Below are positions 1 to 6,316 of a stretch of 13,706 nucleotides of DNA, piece by piece. How positions within the stretch are numbered: the stretch's first letter is position 1; each line of letters opens with the position of its first letter. Below the pieces are notes generated by a model that was given only the letters and a program-made list of their open reading frames with translations, was not told where the DNA came from and searched no databases. Position numbers and translations under genes: made by a program. The stretch comes from Cyclobacteriaceae bacterium (GTDB taxonomy: Bacteria; Bacteroidota; Bacteroidia; Cytophagales; Cyclobacteriaceae): positions 1 through 13,706 of the forward strand of contig JAUUZS010000040.1 in assembly GCA_030589835.1 (NCBI GenBank), read 5' to 3'.

Positions 1-145
1 TAGAGTCTGTCTATAAAGTCCGATTTCTGCGTTATGTTCATCCTCAAAATGATCATTTACAAACGTAAACTCACATTTTTCGGATTTCACAAGCCTTGAA
101 CTCGAACTTTCTAGCTCAGACACTTGACTTTATGGACAGACACTA
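1..145. mobile_element. MITE-like non-autonomous element with terminal inverted repeats
   Basis: Bases 1-20 and the reverse complement of 126-145 match at 18 of 20 positions (differences at the fourth and twelfth bases), ending inward in ATAAAGTC. Each end is flanked by or ends in TA (1-2 and 144-145), consistent with a TA target duplication. The 105-bp interior carries no ORF of note but has a perfect 12-bp palindrome at 47-58. Small size, inverted ends and lack of a transposase gene are what define a MITE; the parent transposase family cannot be named from this sequence. Because the left end coincides with the first base of the window, the true element may be longer or the TA may belong to the repeat itself. 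Confidence 0.65.
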
Positions 146-155
146 ATTAGCTATG

Positions 156-183
156 AGCTGAAAGGTAAAAGCTGAAAGTTAAA
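156..183. repeat. Degenerate 14-bp tandem direct repeat
   Basis: Two adjacent 14-bp units beginning AGCTGAAAG (156-169 and 170-183) differ at one base, and a diverged third copy starts at 184. The second copy runs into the left arm of the hairpin at 175-219. The array lies between the MITE-like element and the end of the sulfatase gene. Function unknown. Confidence 0.55.
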
Positions 184-219
184 AGCCAAAAGGACATCCT
201 TCTTTTGGCTTTTAACTTT
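175..219. terminator. Strong hairpin, likely terminator of the sulfatase gene
   Basis: Bases 175-192 and 202-219 form a perfect 18-bp inverted repeat around a 9-nt loop (193-201). It starts 18 bp past the sulfatase stop codon on the minus strand. The plus-strand side is followed by a T-rich tract (217-224), while the minus-strand side has only scattered T, so it may work best in the plus direction or in both. The long perfect stem could also give a stable RNA 3' end. No other gene nearby needs it, so terminator is the simplest reading. Confidence 0.6.
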
Positions 220-237
220 TTCTTCAAATAGGGGAAT

Positions 238-1835
238 TTAATCAAGTGGTTCCTTTTCGAAATCGCTTTTATTTACCCATCCTGTATTGATTTCTTCTCC
301 ATTCATATATCGCTCGTAAAATCCTCTGGTGCCCTTCTGAGCATAGATGTACTCATCAAAAATATGCCCATTGCCTGCCATTCTGGGATCGCCTTGTTCG
401 GTGAGCTCCTTTTCCATTTGAGCTAACAAGGAACTTTTTAATTCACTATAATCAATATTATCGGCCAGGTCATCCATACATTCCGGGTCTTTGCTGATTT
501 CATATAATTCCTGTAAAGGCCTTTTTCCGAATGACCAGTCCCAATAGTCAAAGGTCTCAGGATTTGTTCTTCGCTGCAGAAGAATTGTTTTTGTAGGGCT
601 TCCATCACAATTCAGATAACCGGTTTCAGGATTTCCTGCCGGCCACCTTTCTGTTTCATAATTATTTATCAATAAAAATCCGTCTTTCACAATTCCCCGA
701 ATCGGATAGCCCCAATCATTTGGCCTCCCGACATCATGCCTTTCTTTGCCAATTATAACGTGATCTCTGTAATTGGTGACATTGCCACTTTTATCGGAAA
801 AAAATATATCAGTCAAGCTTTGCCCCTGAATAGCCTGCATGCCGATTTCTGTACGATTTAGGTTTGCCAGTTCAAGATAAGTCGGTGCAAAATCAATGAA
901 ATTCACAAAATCGTCGACAATTCTCCCCGTATTATTAATGCCGTCCTTCCACATGATTGCTAAAGGCAAATGGTTTGATAGTTCATATTCCTGTCCTTTG
1001 ATCCGAGGAAAAGGCATGCCATTGTCGGCAGTTACGATTACCAGCGTGTTGTCTAGCTCACCATTTTTTTCCAGTATATCCAGCATCTTTTGCAGGTGCA
1101 GGTCAAAATATTCGATTTCAAAGGCATAGTCCAGCATGTCTGCCCTGACGGTGTCATTATCTGGCCAGAAATCAAACACCTTGTCAATATTCGATAATTT
1201 CTTTCCTCCTTTTTCAATTCCGCGCGAAACTCATACGCTCGGTGAGGTTCTGTCGATCCATACCAAAAGCAAAAAGGGGTGCCTTCTGGTTTGTTGCTGT
1301 AAAACTCTTCAAAATTTGCTGTATAGTCATTATTCGAAATATACTTTGCAGGTGGAGTGGTTTTATGTGTATTATAGGGCACTCCTGTTAATTGTCTGGG
1401 TTTGCCTTCCTTATCCTTGGCGACGCCGGGAGCCCAGCCTTTTGCGGTATATCCAACATGATACCCATTTTCGCTTAAAGATTCCGCATAAGTTTTGAAC
1501 TTAGCAGGAAAAAAAGGAACATGATTCGCTGCTTCTTCCAGTTGCCAGGAATTGCGACCTGTGAGAATACATGCTCTTGATGGGGCACATTTTGCGTTTG
1601 GGGTATAGGCATTGGTAAAAAGAATTCCCTGACTTGCCACCTTGTCAAATGCAGGTGTCTTTACCCAGTTGCACCCGTATGCTCCCATATGCGGAAATGA
1701 AGCATCATCAGCAATGGCAAAAAGGATATTTGGCGGGGTATACTTTTCTTTTTTTTGCGTGTCGCATCCAGTTAAAAAAGATACAAATAGAAGTATCGCT
1801 AGGATAAAATCCATTTCAGGGAGCCTGTTTTTCAT
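238..1835 (-). pseudogene. Sulfatase lipoprotein, split by a one-base frameshift
   Basis: A type I (formylglycine) sulfatase that would remove sulfate esters or N-sulfate from carbohydrates outside the cytoplasm. Reading from the ATG at 1835, a lipoprotein signal ends in the lipobox LTGC (Cys24). Then come the metal-binding Asp pair (D43, D44) and the signature CAPSRACILTGR (83-94), whose Cys83 would become formylglycine. A PHR motif sits near the break. The second half, in another frame, has the downstream metal site TADNG and the MPFPRxKG stretch. The frames join at a run of five A on the coding strand (1214-1210): one extra A would restore a protein of about 532 residues reading [11 protein letters not shown] across the joint. 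The general layout resembles heparan N-sulfatase-like (SGSH-type) sulfatases, but I cannot assign a substrate. A TTG at 1850 opens the frame earlier; the ATG fits the signal peptide better. It could be a true pseudogene or a homopolymer sequencing error. Confidence 0.85.
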
Positions 1836-2026
1836 GTCATTATTATTCAAATAGGGGTATAAAAATATTCATGAATATAGCACCTGTAAATATTTTGCTC
1901 AATTATATTTTGGATAAATTATTCTTCTGTGCGCAAATAATGTTTAATTCATTCAATTCATTGTTTTTTGAAATTTTTGAATACCATATTTATAACTATT
2001 TTTGCACTCCAAATAAAAAATTGGAT
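1836..2026. promoter_or_regulatory. Divergent control region between sulfatase and lysS
   Basis: This 191-bp AT-rich spacer separates two divergent genes. It holds a perfect 14-bp palindrome at 1865-1878 (ATATTCATGAATAT), the lysS promoter at 1976-2004, and on the minus strand TATTTTTA (1867-1860), one base from the Bacteroidota -7 consensus, about 25 bp before the sulfatase ATG. The lysS reading frame stays open upstream through this spacer to 1871, but those 52 codons look non-coding. Confidence 0.5.
1976..2004 (+). promoter_or_regulatory. Bacteroidota-type promoter of lysS
   Basis: TTTG at 1976-1979 and TATTTTTG at 1997-2004 (fits TAnnTTTG) are 17 bp apart, close to the -33/-7 arrangement of the primary sigma factor in Bacteroidota. 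Transcription would begin near 2010, leaving a leader of about 15 nt before the ATG at 2027. This supports 2027 over the upstream ATG at 1871 as the start of lysS. Confidence 0.6.
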
Positions 2027-3754
2027 ATGCAACTTAGCGAACAAGAATTACGAAGAAGAGAAGAAAAAAAGGAGTTGGAAAAGTTGGGGATCAATCCATA
2101 CCCACCTGAACTTTTTGAAGTCAATGTCAATGCAAAAGACATTCATGAAAATTATGAAAAGCAAAAAACAGATTATAAAAATATATCCATAGCTGGACGG
2201 CTAATGAGCCGCAGGATAATGGGATCAGCCTCTTTTGCCGAATTGCAGGATGAATCGGGAAAAGTGCAGATTTATTTAAGGAGAGATGATATTTGCCCAG
2301 ATGAGGATAAAACCATGTATAACACGGTGTTCAAAAAATTACTGGATATTGGTGATATCATTGGTGTGAAAGGATTTGTGTTTACCACTCAGACCGGCGA
2401 GATATCCATTCATGTAAAGGAGTTACGGGTATTATCCAAGTCATTAAAACCACTTCCAATTGTCAAAGAAACCACCGATAAGGAAGGAAATGTAGTTTCT
2501 CATGATGCTTTTACTGATCCGGAACAACGGTACAGGCAGCGATATGTTGACTTGATTGTGAATCCCCAGGTCAGGGAAACATTCAAAAAGCGAACCTCAC
2601 TGGTTAATTCTATCCGGAATTTCCTGAATGACCGGGGATATCTTGAAGTGGAAACGCCTATCCTTCAACCGCTTTATGGAGGAGCAGCAGCAAAGCCATT
2701 TAAAACCTATCACAATACTCTGGATATGCCTCTTTTTTTGCGTATAGCCAATGAGTTATATCTGAAAAGGCTAATCGTAGGTGGGTTTGATGGGGTTTAT
2801 GAATTTGCCAAAGATTTCAGAAATGAAGGGATGTCTCGTTTTCATAATCCTGAATTTACCCAGGTAGAGCTTTATGTGGCATATAAAGATTATCAATGGA
2901 TGATGGATCTTGTAGAGGAAATGGTAGAACGTGTTGCGATGGATCTTCATGGGACAACAGAAATCCAGGTTGGGGAAAACCTAATTAATTTCCAGCGTCC
3001 CTGGAAACGGTTTACCATGTTCGAAGCCATTGAACATTTCACGGGCATTGATATTTCCCAAATGTCTGAGGATGAATTGAGAAGTAAAGCCAAATCCTTG
3101 AATGTGCCAATTGACGAAACTATGGGGAAAGGAAAGCTCATTGATGAAATATTTGGTGAGCAGTGTGAATCTAAGCTTATACAGCCGACCTTTATTACGG
3201 ATTATCCGGTGGAGATGTCTCCTTTAGCAAAGAAACACAGATCGGTTGAAGGGCTCGCTGAGCGCTTTGAGGCCATCTGCAACGGAAAGGAGATATGTAA
3301 TGCCTTTTCGGAATTGAATGATCCTATAGATCAGCGGGAGCGTTTTCAGGCACAATTGGAATTGGGAAAAAGAGGAGATGAAGAAGCCATGGTGTTGGAC
3401 GAGGATTTCTTGAGGGCCTTGGAATATGGACTTCCTCCAACAGCAGGCCTTGGAGTGGGGATTGACCGTTTAGCGATGATTATGACCAATTCAAATTCCA
3501 TTCAGGATGTGTTGTTTTTCCCACAGATGAAACCGGAAAAGAAAGCAGCCGATCCATCTGATGTATTTAAAAAAGCAGGAATCAGGGAAGATTTAATTCC
3601 AATTCTTATAAAGCTTGGAATGGCAAGCCTGGAGGATATAATTAATGAAAAGCCCAGCAAGCTGTTTAATAGTGTATGTGGTATGCGAAAGAAATTGAAA
3701 TTAAAAGATGTGAAAAACCCAACTTTAGAAGAAGTGGAAAGCTGGGCGGAATAG
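2027..3754 (+). CDS. lysS: Lysine--tRNA ligase (class II)
   Basis: Charges tRNA-Lys with lysine in the cytoplasm. The 575-residue product has an N-terminal helix, an OB-fold anticodon-binding domain (about 52-140), then the class II catalytic core: motif 1 around 196-212 ([10 protein letters not shown]), motif 2 at 264-281 ([18 protein letters not shown]) and motif 3 near 473-485 with GIDR (478-481). The family is usually about 500 residues; here about 70 more follow motif 3, predicted helical and rich in Lys and Leu, an extension that I recall from Bacteroidota enzymes. The open frame begins at ATG 1871, but the 52 extra residues are Phe/Asn/Ile-rich, unlike LysS, and a good promoter lies inside that stretch, so I start at 2027, where [13 protein letters not shown] resembles the family N terminus. 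Monocistronic, convergent with the OmpA-family gene. Confidence 0.97.
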   Translation: MQLSEQELRRREEKKELEKLGINPYPPELFEVNVNAKDIHENYEKQKTDYKNISIAGRLMSRRIMGSASFAELQDESGKVQIYLRRDDICPDEDKTMYNTVFKKLLDIGDIIGVKGFVFTTQTGEISIHVKELRVLSKSLKPLPIVKETTDKEGNVVSHDAFTDPEQRYRQRYVDLIVNPQVRETFKKRTSLVNSIRNFLNDRGYLEVETPILQPLYGGAAAKPFKTYHNTLDMPLFLRIANELYLKRLIVGGFDGVYEFAKDFRNEGMSRFHNPEFTQVELYVAYKDYQWMMDLVEEMVERVAMDLHGTTEIQVGENLINFQRPWKRFTMFEAIEHFTGIDISQMSEDELRSKAKSLNVPIDETMGKGKLIDEIFGEQCESKLIQPTFITDYPVEMSPLAKKHRSVEGLAERFEAICNGKEICNAFSELNDPIDQRERFQAQLELGKRGDEEAMVLDEDFLRALEYGLPPTAGLGVGIDRLAMIMTNSNSIQDVLFFPQMKPEKKAADPSDVFKKAGIREDLIPILIKLGMASLEDIINEKPSKLFNSVCGMRKKLKLKDVKNPTLEEVESWAE

Positions 3755-3776
3755 AATAATTTGAGAAAATTATTCT
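3753..3776. terminator. Bidirectional terminator overlapping two stop codons
   Basis: A 10-bp perfect inverted repeat (3753-3762 with 3767-3776) with a 4-nt GAGA loop sits between the convergent lysS and OmpA-family genes. It includes the last two bases of the lysS stop (3752-3754) and the whole stop codon of the minus-strand gene (3770-3772). The stem is almost all A/T with one G-C pair, so it is weak. The plus side continues with T-rich sequence (TTCAATATTT). Confidence 0.55.
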
Positions 3777-5038
3777 TTCAATATTTCTATTTCAACCCGA
3801 ACATTACGACCGGCTAATTTGTCGGTTTTTTTGTATAACATCTTTTTGCCTCCCCAGCCTTTCAAAGTCATACGGCCTGCATCTATGCCATTATTAATAA
3901 GCCAATTTTGAATGATTTCTGCCCTGCTTTCCGATAGTTTTTTGGCAGAACCATTGTTTTCATCGTTATTATCGGAGACCTCAAAAAAGTTAGTATCCCC
4001 TTTTTTCAACTTAATAATTTTTCCGGACGCATTTCCATTAGTATGGCCATGGATTTTAATTTCGAGTTTATCATTTTCTTTCAGCATACTCAGTAAGCTA
4101 TTTAGCTCAAATTTTGATTCGGGCTTCATAATGGCTGAATTATTATAAAAGTAAACGTTATACATGGTGAGCATATCGCCGACTTTATGCCGGATAAGGT
4201 CAAACTTTATGGTAGTTATGTCTTCCGATTGGCTAAACAAGCTGTTGTCCTCTGAAGTCATAGGAGCATCAATTTTTAATTTTGCCTGTGTTTTTGCAAA
4301 TCCAAAAATATCACAAAGCGCGATGATCTCTTTTGATTGTGAATTTGGCGCATTCAGGGCGTGCACCTGATTTGTGCTTACACTCCTCATGGACTTGCTC
4401 CGGGCAGCATCGATAATAGTTATGTAACCGGGAACCTCCTTTAATGAAGTAGCATTGACAACATTAAATCTATACTTGAAAGATAATTGGCCTTGCTGGA
4501 CTGTAGAAGGAGGAGGGGGTATTATCTCTTCCTCTACTGGTACTGGTTTTGGTACCGGGACTATTGTTTCTTCAACTTCAATCTCTTTAGCTTGGTTTAT
4601 TACTACTAAATCTGGCGTAGTTTCTTTTTTCTTCAGAGCATTCAAATTAATATCAACATATAGTATCCAGGCGTCGTAAAACCGACTGGTCCTTCTAAGC
4701 TCGCTTCTTTTTTGACGCGCAAATCCCAGATTTTCTCCTACTGCATAGGCATAAACGTAGTATAGTTTATTGGCTCTATATCTTCCGACCCGAGGCGATT
4801 CCCCTTCAATTTTTATTGATCTGGCATATTTGATGGCATTCTCAGGGATTCGAAATGCACCTACGATTACGTATATACCTTTATTTATATACGGGATTGA
4901 CTGTTTTGTATGTTCAGTTTTTAAGCCCTCCTTGAGATTTGAGGCATTTGAAAAGGAAATCAAAGAAAAGGCAAACAATAAAGTAATAGCAAGCGCAAAT
5001 ACAAAAAATGTACTTTGCCAATACAATCGTTTTTTCAT
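3770..5038 (-). CDS. SPOR-like and OmpA-family envelope protein
   Basis: Probably a periplasmic or outer-membrane-associated protein linking to the cell wall. From the ATG at 5038 the 422-residue product has a signal sequence or N-terminal anchor (about 1-32), a SPOR-like domain (about 53-125; begins GIYVIVGAF), a linker rich in Pro, Glu and Val (about 145-180, including IIPPPP), a middle region of unknown fold, and a C-terminal OmpA domain (about 300-420). That domain has the usual LSESRA helix start and the GMxLKGWGG-like segment near its end. The loop after GHT is odd: the usual Asp is Asn (GHTNGN), and about 28 extra residues precede LSESRA. An ATG eight codons upstream (5062) is possible but places MLPRNPLL before the signal. 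It lies 28 bp after the barrel gene, so the two are probably co-transcribed. Binding partner and pathway are not established. Confidence 0.85.
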   Translation of the reverse strand: MKKRLYWQSTFFVFALAITLLFAFSLISFSNASNLKEGLKTEHTKQSIPYINKGIYVIVGAFRIPENAIKYARSIKIEGESPRVGRYRANKLYYVYAYAVGENLGFARQKRSELRRTSRFYDAWILYVDINLNALKKKETTPDLVVINQAKEIEVEETIVPVPKPVPVEEEIIPPPPSTVQQGQLSFKYRFNVVNATSLKEVPGYITIIDAARSKSMRSVSTNQVHALNAPNSQSKEIIALCDIFGFAKTQAKLKIDAPMTSEDNSLFSQSEDITTIKFDLIRHKVGDMLTMYNVYFYNNSAIMKPESKFELNSLLSMLKENDKLEIKIHGHTNGNASGKIIKLKKGDTNFFEVSDNNDENNGSAKKLSESRAEIIQNWLINNGIDAGRMTLKGWGGKKMLYKKTDKLAGRNVRVEIEILKE

Positions 5039-5066
5039 AAGAAGTGGGTTTCGTGGCAACAAATGT

Positions 5067-6179
5067 CTATCTGACTTTAGCTTTTTTGAATCTTCCGGTT
5101 ATAATATACGTCAATTTAAAGCTAGTCACAATATAAATATCTTTTCCACTGGAATGGCCTCTATTGTTGGAAGGGTGTTCCTGTCCACGGCCACCATAAA
5201 CGGTGTAGGTTTGGTTGTTATATTTGGAAGTATAGGGCGCCAAATGTGCGGTAGCCTCAATGGCTGCACGATCTCTTATTTCACCCGAGTTAACGGCGAC
5301 ATCTTCATTTGACCTGTCAGACATTGCCCTGGCCAGTTCGCTTTCCAAAGCCCCTAAATCCACATACAATTCACTTACATCATCGATATAATCCGTAAAT
5401 AAAAACCGGTATCCGACTTCAAACTCAAAATCCAACCTTTTTTGTACCTTAGTCCTTATTCCAAACCCAAAAGGGATCGATGCCTGGATCAGGCTGTATT
5501 GTTTTACGTCATAATGTTCGCTTAGCTGGCCTTCTGTGCCCAGAGGCCTCAACGCTACCCACTCCCCCGCTTCGGCTAAAGGCAGGCCCAATTTATCGAG
5601 TTCGGGTGCTTGTCCTTTGGGGTTATGATGAAATACCGCGCCGCCTGCAAATACGTATGGTGTAAAAGGGGTTCGGTTCAGGAAGGTTCCGTAATTGGGG
5701 AATATGTCCCATATTGCAACAAAAGCCAATTCCTTGATGTCGTTTCGAAATGAAATGTTTCTTACATAATTAAACTTGCTTTGTTCGCCGTAAGGATCAG
5801 AAGATGCATAATCATCGCCTACAAGACGGCCCCAGCTAAAACTGCTACGAAGGGATAAATATGGAGTTAATCTATATAGCCCATGCACGGAAAAAGCGGG
5901 CCGTGTAAAAGAAATGTTAGTACTTGCCATGCCGGATTTTGGCGCTAAATCACCAAAATAATTCAATGCGTCCACGCTTCCACCTACACTTAAGTATCTT
6001 TTGTTTTTGTCAAAATGAATGGATCCCCCTTTATAGGTGGAAACCCTTTTGTTTCTTTTCTTAAGATAGCTTTTAGTCTTTCTTTGTGCCTGGACATCGA
6101 TGACTATCAAAAAAGTAAACAATAAAATCAACAACCCCAAAAATTTAGTGCGTCCCACCGGAAGAATTGATTTTCTCAA
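5067..6179 (-). CDS. PorG-like outer-membrane beta-barrel protein (DUF6089-type)
   Basis: Predicted outer-membrane beta-barrel of 370 residues. A signal peptide ends near residue 32 (VQAQ). A basic segment follows (33-50), then SVGGSVDALNYFGDLAP (64-80); the YFGDLAP stretch is what I associate with DUF6089 proteins, the family of PorG of the type IX secretion system. The rest shows alternating aromatic strands (FAGGAVFHHNP, GFGIRTKVQKRLDFEFEVGYRFLFTDYIDDVS) typical of a small barrel, and a final strand (KLTYIITGRF). A long loop (about 255-345) rich in charged and small residues is an unusual elaboration, making it longer than PorG (about 230-250 residues). Function is inferred only from the fold: Cytophagales carry several paralogues, so this need not be the secretion protein. 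First gene of a unit with the OmpA-family gene, with a promoter-like site just upstream. Confidence 0.8.
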   Translation of the reverse strand: MRKSILPVGRTKFLGLLILLFTFLIVIDVQAQRKTKSYLKKRNKRVSTYKGGSIHFDKNKRYLSVGGSVDALNYFGDLAPKSGMASTNISFTRPAFSVHGLYRLTPYLSLRSSFSWGRLVGDDYASSDPYGEQSKFNYVRNISFRNDIKELAFVAIWDIFPNYGTFLNRTPFTPYVFAGGAVFHHNPKGQAPELDKLGLPLAEAGEWVALRPLGTEGQLSEHYDVKQYSLIQASIPFGFGIRTKVQKRLDFEFEVGYRFLFTDYIDDVSELYVDLGALESELARAMSDRSNEDVAVNSGEIRDRAAIEATAHLAPYTSKYNNQTYTVYGGRGQEHPSNNRGHSSGKDIYIVTSFKLTYIITGRFKKAKVR

Positions 6180-6228
6180 TGTAATTTAATTTTGATGCTT
6201 AATATAAAAAAATTAATAGATTTCGAAA

Positions 6229-6255
6229 CAAAAATAATAAAATTAAGGAAGCAAA
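6229..6255 (-). promoter_or_regulatory. Promoter of the barrel-OmpA unit
   Basis: On the minus strand TATTTTTG (6236-6229) matches the TAnnTTTG -7 consensus exactly, and TTTG (6255-6252) lies 15 bp upstream, slightly closer than usual. Transcription would start near 6222, about 43 nt before the ATG at 6179. It would drive the two-gene unit separately from lptD, which ends 137 bp upstream. Confidence 0.5.
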
Positions 6256-6280
6256 TGTATGAATTTACTTTAGTTTATTG

Positions 6281-6299
6281 CAATGAAAGTAGTTCATTG
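6281..6299 (-). terminator. Short hairpin after lptD, possible terminator
   Basis: CAATGAA (6281-6287) and TTCATTG (6293-6299) form a perfect 7-bp stem with a 5-nt loop, 18 bp beyond the lptD stop on the minus strand. No T-run follows, so intrinsic termination would be weak. Read-through from lptD into the barrel gene is possible. Confidence 0.3.
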
Positions 6300-6316
6300 A
6301 CCCAAAAGAAGGTACG

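Noticed and set aside
1205..1217. Programmed -1 frameshift in the sulfatase
   Set aside because: The heptamer is G-AAA-AAG, so re-pairing at the first codon is poor, and no upstream stimulator is seen; an indel in the A-run is simpler.
896..1854. Plus-strand open frames inside the sulfatase region
   Set aside because: They are antisense to clear sulfatase sequence, have no family features and no promoter or start context.
4770..5312. A 180-residue plus-strand open frame across the OmpA and barrel genes
   Set aside because: It is the shadow of two well-supported minus-strand genes and shows no recognisable domain.
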